Origin: an uncultured Opitutia bacterium
GTDB taxonomy: Bacteria > Verrucomicrobiota > Verrucomicrobiia > Opitutales > Opitutaceae
Assembly (NCBI GenBank): GCA_903896015.1
Contig: CAITWF010000108.1
Location: forward strand, 49,656 to 113,655
Reading direction: 5' to 3'
DNA length: 64,000 nucleotides
Shown here: positions 19,081 to 27,847 of the stretch, piece by piece
Layout: each line of letters opens with the position of its first letter
How positions within the stretch are numbered: position 1 is the stretch's first letter
Made by a program: the position numbers and the translations under genes
The notes under the pieces: generated by a model
Databases searched by the model: none
The model's input: only the letters and a program-made list of their open reading frames with translations
Told to the model about the DNA's origin: nothing

Positions 19081-22000
19081 GCCAGATTCCCGCCTCGGCA
19101 GCGCCCGCGATTGATCCGCAAAATCCGTGGCTCGGTCTCGCATCCTTCACGGAGGAGACGCGGGCATTTTTTCACGGCCGCGATGAGGAGGTCGCCGAGC
19201 TCGGCCGGCGCGTACAGCGCAAACTCCTCACCATTTTGTTCGGTCAGTCTGGTCTCGGCAAAACCTCCATCCTTCGCGCGGGCATCGTGCCGCGGCTGCG
19301 GCCCGACGGCTACTGTCCGGTTTACGTGCGGCTCGACTACGGCAAGGAGTCGCCGCCGCCGGCACAGCAGATCAAGGACGCGATCCTCCGCGCCACGCGC
19401 GAGGCAGGGCACTGGACGCAGACGGGCATCGCGCAGGAGGGCGAGTCGCTCTGGGAATTTCTCCACCACCGCGACGACCTGCTCCGCGATCGCACCGGAC
19501 GGAAACTGATCCCGCTGCTCATCTTCGATCAGTTTGAGGAGGTGTTCACGCTGGCGCAGGGCGATGACTTTGGTCGGCAGCGCGCCGCACTTTTTCTGGA
19601 GGAACTTGCCGATCTCGTGGAGAACCGCGCGCCGCGCGCGCTCGAGGCGCGGCTAGAGGCCGACGAGGCAGGCATGGAGCGTTTCGATTTTGGCCGCGCC
19701 GACTACCGCATTCTCATCGCGCTGCGCGAGGATTACCTCGCCCACCTCGAGGGGCTGAAGAACGCGATGCCGTCGGTCACGCAAAACCGCATGCGGCTCG
19801 CGCGCATGACGGGCGCTCAGGCGCTCGCGGCCGTCACGCGGCCTGGTGCAGGTCTCGTGAGCGAGGAAGTCGCCCGTTCGATCGTGCGGTTTGTCGCCGG
19901 CGGGGCGGAACTGGAACGCGCGGAAGTCGAGCCGTCGCTGCTCAGCCTCGTGTGCCGCGAGCTCAACGAGACGCGCCGCACCAAGGGCCACGCGGAAATT
20001 TCCGGCGACCTGCTTGCCGGTTCGCGCGATACGATTCTTACCGAGTTCTACGAGCGGACGCTTGCCGATCAGCCCGCCGGCGTGCGCGCGTTTATCGAGG
20101 ATGAGTTGCTCACCGACTCCGGCTACCGCGAGAGCATCGCGGAGGAGCGCGTGAATAAAGGCTTCATCGCTGCCGGAGCGGGCGCCGAATCGCTCGCGAC
20201 ACTCATCGATCGCCGCCTCTTGCGCGTCGAGGAGCGCCTCGACGTGCGCCGCGTGGAGCTGACGCACGACGTGCTGGTCGGCGTCGTCAAGGCGAGTCGC
20301 GATGTTCGCCAGGCCCGCGAGCGCACGGAAGCGATCGAACGCCAGCTCGCCGAGACCCGTGCGAAGGAAGCCGCGACGCAGCGTTCGCTCTGGCAGGCCC
20401 GCCTGATCGCAACCGTGTGCGCGGTGCTCGCGGTCGGCGCGATTGCTAGCGCGATTTTTGGCTACCTCAATCTGCGCCGCGCCCGCGCCGCCGAAGTTGC
20501 CGCGCAGGCGAGCGCCAGGCGCGCGTTGGAAAATGAGAAACTTGCGTTCGCCTCGCGCGCCGAAGCGGAACGCGTCGTCAACTTTCTCGTCGTTGATTTG
20601 GTTCAAGACCTACTGCCTGTCGGTCGACTGGGACTGTTGGCTAATCTCTATCGGCAGGCACTTGCCTACTACGACCGGCTGCCGCCCGGGCTCGTCACCC
20701 CGGACACGCTGATCAACCAGGCGATCGGCAACGCGCGCGCCGCGTGGATTTCTTCGCAGTTGGATCTTCCTGCCGAGGCCGACGAACGAGTGACCAAGGC
20801 GATCGCCGCCCTCGCGGCGGCGGGCACCCGCGGCGATCCGGACAAGACAGCGGAAGCCCGAGCGGAGATTCTCTTCACGCAGGCCGGCATCGCGGATCAG
20901 GCGCAGCAAGATTACAACACGAGCGAGGAGCTTTGCCGCAAGGCGCTGGCGGTGCTCGATCCGTTGCTCTCGCGTCCCAATCCGTCGGTCGAGGCCCGGA
21001 GATTGGGGGCCCGTGCGACGTGGATCCTTGGCTTTTCGCTCACACGCAATGGAAATCCCGAGGCCGTCACAATTCTGGACCGCAGTGCGGCCCTGGCCCG
21101 CTCCCTCCTCGTCGACGATGAAAACAAAGAGCGTGCTGAATCGTGGATAGCGACAGCCGTCGCCTATGGAGCCTACGCGGCGAGCCGGGCTGGTCTGCGT
21201 GATCAAGTCGAGGCTCGGGCAAAAGAGGGCGTGATTCTCAACACAAAGATCCGGGCCGGCGACCCCACGAACGGTTGGGTGCTCGATGTCCTGAGCGTGT
21301 CATACCGCGAGCTCGCCAAAACCTATCGCGACCAGGGCAAGCTCTTCGACGCCGCTGACGCTGATCGTCGACGCGCCGACGTGGACGAGGCCATGCTAAA
21401 GATCGATCCGACGAACCGTGGCACGAATAACAACGTCATGATCGGTCGTTTCTACGATTCCTACACTTCGCTCCGTCAGGGTGAAATTTCTGCCGCGCTC
21501 TCGGCGCTGGCTGAAACCGCGAGCACCGACGTTAGCTCCAAGTCGTCAGCCGGCTTCAACAAGGGCAACCTGCTGCGCCTCCGCGCGGCACGCACGGAAG
21601 TTCTGGCTGCGGTCGCAGGCGAACGGGGCGCGCGCGATGAGCTTGCAGGGGTCGAGACACTGGCAAAAGACCTTATCGCTATGCAGCGCCCAGAATCACC
21701 CGGTTGCACGCTTGCGATCGAGCGGCTGTCGAGCGTGCAGCGTTCGGTCGCCCTGGCGTCCGGTGACTTCAATCGCGTCCGCGATTCCGCCCACAAATCG
21801 CTCACCGCTTTGGCGGCACTGCCGCCGAGCGGGGGAACGGTGGAAACGAGCCGACTTCTGATGCGCCGCAATGCGCAGCACGCTCTGGCCCAGGCGGCCA
21901 CCGAGCAGGGCAACTGGGCCGAGGCCGAGGCCGTGTTTCGCACCGAGCTTTCCGAGGCACGCACATCCGGGGAGCAGGCAAACCGCATTGTCGCCTCTGC

Positions 22001-22379
22001 CGGCATAGTATCGTCACTCTCCGCCGAATTCTCAGCCGAAGCATGGCAGATGGAGCTTCAAACTTGGCTGGCTTGGGTCTGTGCCCACCAACTGGGCAAA
22101 GCCGACGAAGCGCTTATCCTCGCGAAGGCTGTCGTGGACTATCAGCGCCGGCAGCTCGCGCGCGGTGACGGTTCTGACCAAGCGACGCGGCTGGCCGAAG
22201 GTTTTGCGCTCGTAGCGCTCGCCCGCGCACAAGCGGACGGAGGTGACAAGGCGAATGCGAGATCGGTTTTGAACGAGGCGGAAAAGATTCTCGCGAGCTT
22301 GTCCGACGAATTTCGCGTCACGAGCTGGGTGAAGCGTGTGCAGGCGAAGCTCGAAGAAACGCGAGCGCTGGTGCGCTGA
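19077..22379 (+). CDS. STAND-family NTPase (nSTAND1 type) with membrane helix and helical-repeat C terminus
   Basis: An 1100-residue signal-transduction ATPase. The N terminus has the family lead-in NPWLGLASFTEE and FFHGRDEE. Walker A is GQSGLGKTS (56-64, K62) and Walker B is LIFDQFEEVF (D151). A helical STAND arm follows (RIALREDYLAHLE-like, TGAQALAAVTRPG) and ends in the winged-helix run VELTHDVL. A coiled coil near residues 410-440 leads into one membrane helix at about 443-465. Residues 480-1100 form degenerate TPR-like helical repeats. It is coupled by ATGA to the SIR2-like/TIR gene. The model is that the repeats sense, the NTPase oligomerises and the TIR partner acts. The biological input is unknown. 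Confidence 0.85.
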   Translation: MSQIPASAAPAIDPQNPWLGLASFTEETRAFFHGRDEEVAELGRRVQRKLLTILFGQSGLGKTSILRAGIVPRLRPDGYCPVYVRLDYGKESPPPAQQIKDAILRATREAGHWTQTGIAQEGESLWEFLHHRDDLLRDRTGRKLIPLLIFDQFEEVFTLAQGDDFGRQRAALFLEELADLVENRAPRALEARLEADEAGMERFDFGRADYRILIALREDYLAHLEGLKNAMPSVTQNRMRLARMTGAQALAAVTRPGAGLVSEEVARSIVRFVAGGAELERAEVEPSLLSLVCRELNETRRTKGHAEISGDLLAGSRDTILTEFYERTLADQPAGVRAFIEDELLTDSGYRESIAEERVNKGFIAAGAGAESLATLIDRRLLRVEERLDVRRVELTHDVLVGVVKASRDVRQARERTEAIERQLAETRAKEAATQRSLWQARLIATVCAVLAVGAIASAIFGYLNLRRARAAEVAAQASARRALENEKLAFASRAEAERVVNFLVVDLVQDLLPVGRLGLLANLYRQALAYYDRLPPGLVTPDTLINQAIGNARAAWISSQLDLPAEADERVTKAIAALAAAGTRGDPDKTAEARAEILFTQAGIADQAQQDYNTSEELCRKALAVLDPLLSRPNPSVEARRLGARATWILGFSLTRNGNPEAVTILDRSAALARSLLVDDENKERAESWIATAVAYGAYAASRAGLRDQVEARAKEGVILNTKIRAGDPTNGWVLDVLSVSYRELAKTYRDQGKLFDAADADRRRADVDEAMLKIDPTNRGTNNNVMIGRFYDSYTSLRQGEISAALSALAETASTDVSSKSSAGFNKGNLLRLRAARTEVLAAVAGERGARDELAGVETLAKDLIAMQRPESPGCTLAIERLSSVQRSVALASGDFNRVRDSAHKSLTALAALPPSGGTVETSRLLMRRNAQHALAQAATEQGNWAEAEAVFRTELSEARTSGEQANRIVASAGIVSSLSAEFSAEAWQMELQTWLAWVCAHQLGKADEALILAKAVVDYQRRQLARGDGSDQATRLAEGFALVALARAQADGGDKANARSVLNEAEKILASLSDEFRVTSWVKRVQAKLEETRALVR

Positions 22380-22406
22380 CGGTTGCATCTGAGTTTCGTA
22401 CATTTC

Positions 22407-22465
22407 GTAGGGGCACGCCTCGTGCGCGTCTTTTCGAGCAATGCGCGGACGAGCCGCGCCCCTAC
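22407..22465. repeat. REP-like imperfect palindrome
   Basis: GTAGGGGC (22407-22414) pairs with GCCCCTAC (22458-22465). After a symmetric 4-nt gap, CTCGT (22419-22423) pairs with ACGAG (22449-22453). This looks like an extragenic palindromic element and resembles the one at 39267-39335 (both open with GTAGGG). It lies between the STAND gene and the PQQ dehydrogenase. Confidence 0.6.
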
Positions 22466-22515
22466 CTCGCATTTCGTGGCTCGCGGGCGGAAGCGAAATC
22501 CACCTAATTCCGCTT

Positions 22516-24639
22516 ATGCCCCCTCGTCCGGCCGCTGCCCGCCTTGCCTTGGTCTGTGCCGCGCAATCGCTCTTTGCCGCCGCCGATGCGAATTGGGCGG
22601 CCTATCTCGGCGACGCGGGCGGCACGCACTACTCGTCGCTCACGCAGATCACGTCGGCGAATATCGCGAAGCTCCAGCCGGCCTGGACTTTTCACGCGGG
22701 CGGGGCCGATCCGAAGAACCGCTCGCAGATTCAGTGCAACCCGCTCGTGATCGATGGCGTGCTCTTCGGCACGTCGCCGGACCTTGCGCTGTTCGCGCTC
22801 GACGCGGCAACCGGTCGCGAGTTGTGGCGCTTCATCCCGGAGCGCGAGGCGGGCGGCGGCGGACCGAGCGGCCTGAACCGCGGTCTGACGATGTGGAGTG
22901 AAGGGGCCGAGCGGCGGTTGATGTTTTCCGCCGGCAATTTTCTTCACGCGATCGATCCGGCGACGGGCAAGACGATCGACTCGTTTGGCGACCACGGCCG
23001 CATCGATCTCCTCGACGGACTCGATCGTGACACGAAGGGGCTTTATCTCGCGGCCAACACGCCCGGCGCGATTTTCCGCGATTTGATTATCATGCCGATG
23101 CGCGAGGGCGAGGGGCCAGGGCCGGCGGCGCCGGGACACATCCGCGCTTATGATGTGCGAACGGGAAAGCGGCGTTGGATTTTTCACACGATTCCGTTTC
23201 CCGGCGAGCCGGGTCATGAGACGTGGTCGCCGGATTCGTGGCTGAAGACGGGCGCGGCGAATTGCTGGGCCGGCTTGGTGATCGACGAAAAACGCGGGCT
23301 CGCGTTTGTGCCGACGGGCTCGGCCACGTTCGATTTCTGGGGCGGCGATCGGCTCGGCGACAATCTTTACGCGAACTGCCTGCTTGCGCTCGACGCGGCG
23401 ACCGGCGCGCTCAAGTGGCATTTTCAATTCGTCCACCACGATCTGACCGATCGCGATTTGCCGGCGCCGCCGGTGCTCTGCGAGGTCGTCCGCGAGGGAA
23501 AAAAGATCGCAGCGGTCGCACAGACGACGAAATCGGGTCACGTGTGGGTCTTCAACCGCGAGACGGGTGAGTCGCTGTTTCCATGGCGCGAAGTGTCGGT
23601 ACCGCAGACAAATTTGACGGGCGAGAAAACGTCGCCGACGCAGCCTTTTCCACTGAAGCCGGCGCCGTTCGCGCGGCAGCGTTTCACTGAGGAGGAAGTC
23701 ACGGATCTTTCTCCCGGAGCGCATGCGGCGGTGCTGCAAAAGCTCCGGACGCTGGAGCCGTCGGCGCCGTCCACGCCGCCGAGCGAGCGCGGGACGATTA
23801 TCATGCCGGGTTTCGACGGTGGCGCGGAGTGGGGCGGCGCGGCAGTCGATCCGCGCGGCGTGCTCTATGTGAACGCAAACGAGATGGCGTGGATTCTCCA
23901 GATGGTGCCGACGGCGGTGTTTGGCGCGGGGGCGAAAGCGCTCTACGCGCAGCTCTGCGTGGCGTGTCACGGAGTAACTCGCGAGGGCAATCCCGCCGCG
24001 AACATCCCGAATCTCACAACCGTTGGGACGCGGCTGAAACCCGACGAAATCGGCACGCTGCTGCGGAACGGCAAGGGCATGATGCCATCGTTCAGTTTTC
24101 TGCCGCCGGCGGCCCGCGAATCCCTCGTGCGGTGGTTGATTTCGCCCGAGGCGGAGGAGGCGGCCAGCGCACGCGAGGCGGGCGGGGGCGCGGCACCGAG
24201 CGCGATCCGCAGTCCCTACGTCTCAACCGGCTACAACAAGTTTCTCGATCCCGACGGTTATCCGGCGCTGCGTCCGCCGTGGGGCACGCTCAACGCGATC
24301 GATCTGAACACGGGGGAGTTTCTCTGGAAAAAGACGCTCGGCGAAATTCCGGCGCTGACCGCGAAGGGCGTGCCGCCAACCGGCGTGGAGAATTACGGCG
24401 GCCCAATCGTGACGGCGGGCGGGGTGCTGTTCGTCGCGGCGACGAAGGACGAGCGGATTCGCGCGTTCGACGCGAGGACCGGTGAGAAACTGTGGGAGGC
24501 GCCGCTGCCGGCGGGCGGCTACGCGACGCCCGCGACTTACTCAGTCGGCGGAAAACAGTTCGTGGTGATCGCGTGCGGCGGCGGCAAACTCGGCACGAAG
24601 TCGGGCGACGCGTATGTGGCGTTTGCGCTGCGGCCTTAA
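22516..24639 (+). CDS. PQQ-dependent dehydrogenase with fused cytochrome c domain
   Basis: A 707-residue exported quinoprotein that oxidises a sugar or alcohol in the periplasm. The N-terminal signal peptide ends near SLFAAADA. An eight-bladed beta-propeller follows, with quinoprotein blade motifs (DAATGRELWRF, DPATGKTIDSF, DVRTGKRRWIF, DAATGALKWHF, DARTGEKLWEAPLP). A cytochrome c domain is inserted before the last blades: heme motif CVACHG, with a likely Met ligand in GMMPSFSFLP. The closing region (GVPPTGVENYGGPIVTAGG) is typical of membrane-type glucose dehydrogenase-like enzymes. The ATG at 22516 is chosen because it starts directly at the signal peptide. The substrate is unknown. Confidence 0.92.
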   Translation: MPPRPAAARLALVCAAQSLFAAADANWAAYLGDAGGTHYSSLTQITSANIAKLQPAWTFHAGGADPKNRSQIQCNPLVIDGVLFGTSPDLALFALDAATGRELWRFIPEREAGGGGPSGLNRGLTMWSEGAERRLMFSAGNFLHAIDPATGKTIDSFGDHGRIDLLDGLDRDTKGLYLAANTPGAIFRDLIIMPMREGEGPGPAAPGHIRAYDVRTGKRRWIFHTIPFPGEPGHETWSPDSWLKTGAANCWAGLVIDEKRGLAFVPTGSATFDFWGGDRLGDNLYANCLLALDAATGALKWHFQFVHHDLTDRDLPAPPVLCEVVREGKKIAAVAQTTKSGHVWVFNRETGESLFPWREVSVPQTNLTGEKTSPTQPFPLKPAPFARQRFTEEEVTDLSPGAHAAVLQKLRTLEPSAPSTPPSERGTIIMPGFDGGAEWGGAAVDPRGVLYVNANEMAWILQMVPTAVFGAGAKALYAQLCVACHGVTREGNPAANIPNLTTVGTRLKPDEIGTLLRNGKGMMPSFSFLPPAARESLVRWLISPEAEEAASAREAGGGAAPSAIRSPYVSTGYNKFLDPDGYPALRPPWGTLNAIDLNTGEFLWKKTLGEIPALTAKGVPPTGVENYGGPIVTAGGVLFVAATKDERIRAFDARTGEKLWEAPLPAGGYATPATYSVGGKQFVVIACGGGKLGTKSGDAYVAFALRP

Positions 24640-24656
24640 TCCTCGGGCGCATGTCT

Positions 24657-24686
24657 TGCCCGCGGGCAGCGTCTGCAAGTGAGACG
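24657..24686. terminator. Palindromes between convergent genes
   Basis: The 12-bp palindrome TGCCCGCGGGCA (24657-24668) is followed by CGTCT (24670-24674) pairing with AGACG (24682-24686). They fill the 55-bp gap between the convergent PQQ dehydrogenase and SDR genes and probably act as a bidirectional terminator. There is no strong T-run. Confidence 0.45.
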
Positions 24687-24694
24687 TCCTACAG

Positions 24695-25492
24695 CTAAGT
24701 GCGCACCGAAAATTTCATCTGCCGCACGAGGCGTGAGTAGAGCGAAGGAAAAAAACGCTTGATGTAGATCGCGTAGGCTTCGCGGCCGACGTAGATTTCT
24801 TCACGGCCCTTCGCCACGGCGCGCACGATCGCGGCGGCGCAGGTTTCGGCGGTGATGCCGGTCTGGTGCGTAGCGTCGGTGCGTCCGTGCTTCTCGCCGC
24901 GCGGGCCGACGGCGTTGTCGGAGACGGCGGTCTGCACGTAGCCGGGGCAGACGAGCGTGACTCCGATGTTTTCCTTCCAGACCTCGGCGCGGAGCGAATC
25001 AAAGTAGCCATGGAGCGCGTGCTTTGCGGCGGCATAGGTCGAGCGGCCCGGTGTGCCGACGTAGCCCATCACGCTACTCACGACGACAATTCGGCCGGAG
25101 CGCCGCGCGCGCATCGACGGCAGCACGGCTTTCGTGAGCGCAACGGGCCCGAAATAGTCGACCTCCATCAATGCTCGCTCGACGTCGAGCGCGGCGTCGC
25201 CGGCCAGTGCGCGCTGGCTCACGCCGCCGTTGTTGAGGAGCACGTCGATTTTTCCGCAGCGTCCGAGCGCGTCGGCAACGATCGCAGAAAATGTTTCGTA
25301 GCGTGCGAGATCGAGCGGCACCACGAGATGGTCGTCCGGGCGATCACAGCCCCCGCGCACGCGCTCGAGTTCGGCGGGGCGGCGACTCGAGAGGACGAGT
25401 TTCGCGCCCTCTCGCGCAAACGCGATGGCCGCGGCCTCGCCGATGCCAGACGACGCGCCGGTGATCCAGACGACTTGGCCCGAAAAGTTCAA
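24695..25492 (-). CDS. Short-chain dehydrogenase/reductase (SDR)
   Basis: A NAD(P)-dependent oxidoreductase with a Rossmann fold. The cofactor loop is GASSGIGEA, followed by LLNNGGVSQR; the catalytic Ser is in VVVSSVMGY and the YxxxK pair in YAAAKHAL. The C-terminal part (QTGITAETCAAAIVRAV, GREAYAIYIKRFFPSLYSRLV) is typical of the DHRS7-like SDR group. The start is uncertain: TTG at 25492 lies 8 bp after the upstream stop, while ATG at 25555 would overlap the upstream SDR by 56 bp and add a low-complexity tail. It is the last gene of the minus-strand run. Confidence 0.85.
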   Translation of the reverse strand: MNFSGQVVWITGASSGIGEAAAIAFAREGAKLVLSSRRPAELERVRGGCDRPDDHLVVPLDLARYETFSAIVADALGRCGKIDVLLNNGGVSQRALAGDAALDVERALMEVDYFGPVALTKAVLPSMRARRSGRIVVVSSVMGYVGTPGRSTYAAAKHALHGYFDSLRAEVWKENIGVTLVCPGYVQTAVSDNAVGPRGEKHGRTDATHQTGITAETCAAAIVRAVAKGREEIYVGREAYAIYIKRFFPSLYSRLVRQMKFSVRT

Positions 25493-25499
25493 AAGCGAT

Positions 25500-26273
25500 T
25501 CAGCAGCCGTAGACGCCGCCGTTGATGTCGAGCGTGGCGCCGGTGATGAAGCCATCGAACTCGCTCGCGAGGTAGACGGCGGCGCGAGCGACGTCTTCGG
25601 CGTTGCCCGCGCGCGCGAGCGGGATCGTCGCGATCGTCGCGGTGGCGCTCTCGGGTTTCGTGTGCGTGGTGTGAAAACTCGTGCCGAGGATCAGGCCGGG
25701 GGCGAGGGCATTGACGCGGATGCCGAGCGGGCCGATCTCGCTCGCAAGCGAACGCGTGAAGGTGAGCACGGCCCCCTTGGCGGTGGAGTAGGCGAGGGAG
25801 CCGGCGTGGCCACCCTTGCGGCCGGCGAGCGACGAGAGGTTGACGATACTTGCACCGCCGCGCGTTTTCCCGGCAGCGGCGAGGTGCGGGAGCGCGGCAC
25901 GCGTGACCTTGCGGACGCTGCCGACGTTAAGTGACATCGTCTCGGCCCAGAAACTGTCGTCGGCTTCGGCGAACGAGCGACGCCCGATGAGAGAGCCGGC
26001 GTTGTTCAGGAGGATGTCGAGCCCACCGAGAAAGCGCACGGCCTCGGCGACGATGGCATCGCAGCCTTCCGTTTCGGTGAGATCGGCGCTGCCACTGGCG
26101 AAACGGCGGCTGAGTTGTTTCGCCTCGGCCTCAAGCACTTTCGCGCCGTCGGCGCTGCTTCGATAGTGCACGAAGACGTCGCAGCCCGCGCGGAGCAGGT
26201 GCTGGCTGATCGCGAGTCCGATGCCCTGCGCGCCGGCGGTGACAAGCGCGCGTTTGCCGAGGAGTTTGCTCAT
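25500..26273 (-). CDS. Short-chain dehydrogenase/reductase (SDR), FabG-like
   Basis: A 257-residue classical SDR. The cofactor loop is TAGAQGIGLA, then LLNNAGSLIGRR, the catalytic Ser in IVNLSSLAG and the YxxxK pair in YSTAKGAV. The C-terminal GFITGATLDINGG is the FabG-like signature. The ATG at 26273 is chosen because it starts five residues before the Rossmann strand; a longer frame to 26309 adds nothing recognisable. It lies between tspO and the second SDR on the same strand and is probably cotranscribed. The substrate is unknown. Confidence 0.88.
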   Translation of the reverse strand: MSKLLGKRALVTAGAQGIGLAISQHLLRAGCDVFVHYRSSADGAKVLEAEAKQLSRRFASGSADLTETEGCDAIVAEAVRFLGGLDILLNNAGSLIGRRSFAEADDSFWAETMSLNVGSVRKVTRAALPHLAAAGKTRGGASIVNLSSLAGRKGGHAGSLAYSTAKGAVLTFTRSLASEIGPLGIRVNALAPGLILGTSFHTTHTKPESATATIATIPLARAGNAEDVARAAVYLASEFDGFITGATLDINGGVYGC

Positions 26274-26319
26274 GGCGCGCGAGCGTTGATAACTATCAGG
26301 CGGCGTCAACCGCGCGCGT

Positions 26320-26796
26320 TCAGCGGTTCAGCCACCAGACGGTGCCGTTGAGCACGCTGGCGAAACTGACCCACGCCACGTAGGGCGCCCACAGCGCAGT
26401 TGCGATCCGATCGGCGTGCCAGAAGCGGACGAGTAGCGCCACGAGCACAGCCCAGAATACGATCACTTCAACGAACGCCAGATCAGGCCGGCGGAGGCCG
26501 AAGAACAGCACCGACCAGATCGTGTTGAGAGCAAGTTGAACACCGAACAAGATCAGCGTGCGGCGCGCGGCTCTGGCTTCGCTGTGGCGCCACACGCGCC
26601 AAGCGGCGACGGCCATGAACACGTAGAGCAGCGTCCATACCGGACCGAAGAGCCAGTCCGGTGGATTCCACGCCGGCTTGTGCAGCGTGCGATACCACGT
26701 CGTCACGCTCGTGAACGTGGCGGCGCTGCCGATGGCGCCGGCGGCGAAGGTCGCTCCGAGAAAACCAAGGAGCCCGGGAAATTTGGACTTAGCCAT
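26320..26796 (-). CDS. tspO: TspO/MBR family membrane protein
   Basis: A 158-residue tryptophan-rich five-helix membrane protein related to the mitochondrial translocator protein, which binds porphyrins and sterol-like ligands. Family runs are visible: WYRTLHKPAWNPPDWLFGPVWTLLYVFMA near the N terminus (the WxPPDWxFGPVWT signature) and a C-terminal LWAPYVAWVSFASVLNGTVWWLN. The start overlaps the end of the upstream Gfo/Idh/MocA gene by 8 bp, which indicates an operon. The physiological ligand is unknown. Confidence 0.93.
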   Translation of the reverse strand: MAKSKFPGLLGFLGATFAAGAIGSAATFTSVTTWYRTLHKPAWNPPDWLFGPVWTLLYVFMAVAAWRVWRHSEARAARRTLILFGVQLALNTIWSVLFFGLRRPDLAFVEVIVFWAVLVALLVRFWHADRIATALWAPYVAWVSFASVLNGTVWWLNR

Positions 26797-27838
26797 GGCG
26801 GTTGCGACGACCGGGCCACGTGGCCGGACGCGTCCAGAATTTATCCTCGCGACCGCCGTAGTAGTCAGCGAGCACGCGATCCATGACGAGTTGTGTGCGG
26901 CGCGCGGACTCGGCGGTGCTCGGGCACGTGCCGCGACCGAGCAGTTCGTCGACGATCGTTTGGATGAGCGGTTGCGCGACGTGCGGCGGATTTGCGATCG
27001 CGAACTCCTCCGTGCCGCGTTCGGTTTCAAGTCGCACCGACGTTTCATTGAAAACCATGAACGACACTCGGCCCTTTGTGCCAAAGAACTCGAGCGTATC
27101 GTCCTTGGCGTAGCTCGAAAGATTCCACGACGCTACGGCCGGTACGCCGTACGCCGTGCGGAATGTCATCGCAACAGCGTCCTCTACGTCTGCGGCCGTC
27201 GCGAGTCGCGCAGCTTGGCCGCGGACGTCGGTGAGCGGGCCGACACAAAAATCGAGAAAGTCGAGGAGGTGCGAACCAACATCGAGCAAGAGACCACCGC
27301 CGGCGTTTTCGGCGGAGACGCGCCATGCGTTGTTCGCGGGGTCGGCGTTGGCCGGCGTGGACCAAGCGAGCCGGTAGGTCAGGCCGGTGAGTTGGCCGAT
27401 CGCGCCGCTCCCGATAAGTTCTTTCACTTTCAGGAAGCGCGGCATCGCGCGCCGATAGTAGGCGACGAAGAGCTTTTGCTTCGCCTGTGCAAACGCGGCG
27501 ATCATCGCGTCGCATTCGGTGGTGTGACGCGCCATGGGTTTTTCCATGTAGCAGGGCTTGCCGGCGGCAGCGACGAGCAGCGCGTGCTCAAGATGCACGC
27601 CGGGCGGAGTAGCGACGTAAACCGCATCGACCTCCGGATCGTTTACGAGGGCGCGGGCGTCGTCATACCAGCGCGGCACGCCGTGGCGCTTGGCGTAGTC
27701 GGCGGCGAGCGCGCCGTTGCGGCGCATGACCGCGACGAGTTGCGAGCCGCGGGCTTTTTGAAAACCGGGGCCACTCTTCACCTCGGTGACGTCGCCGCAG
27801 CCGATGATTCCCCAGCGGATGGTGTCGCGGTTTGGCAT
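26789..27838 (-). CDS. Gfo/Idh/MocA family oxidoreductase
   Basis: A 349-residue NAD(P)-dependent sugar dehydrogenase-like enzyme. The N-terminal Rossmann motif is IIGCGDV, the family Lys is in KPCYMEKPMARHTTE, and the C-terminal alpha/beta domain holds GGGLLLDVGSHLLDFLDF with the expected catalytic His. It begins 9 bp after the trans-sulfuration gene on the same strand and overlaps tspO by 8 bp. The substrate is not predictable. Confidence 0.92.
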   Translation of the reverse strand: MPNRDTIRWGIIGCGDVTEVKSGPGFQKARGSQLVAVMRRNGALAADYAKRHGVPRWYDDARALVNDPEVDAVYVATPPGVHLEHALLVAAAGKPCYMEKPMARHTTECDAMIAAFAQAKQKLFVAYYRRAMPRFLKVKELIGSGAIGQLTGLTYRLAWSTPANADPANNAWRVSAENAGGGLLLDVGSHLLDFLDFCVGPLTDVRGQAARLATAADVEDAVAMTFRTAYGVPAVASWNLSSYAKDDTLEFFGTKGRVSFMVFNETSVRLETERGTEEFAIANPPHVAQPLIQTIVDELLGRGTCPSTAESARRTQLVMDRVLADYYGGREDKFWTRPATWPGRRNRHG

Positions 27839-27847
27839 AAATGTGAT

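Noticed and set aside
17680..22379. Reading of the SIR2-like/TIR and STAND pair as classical Thoeris
   Set aside because: Thoeris has ThsA (SIR2 plus SLOG) and separate TIR proteins. There is no SLOG domain here, and the TIR is fused to the SIR2-like domain.
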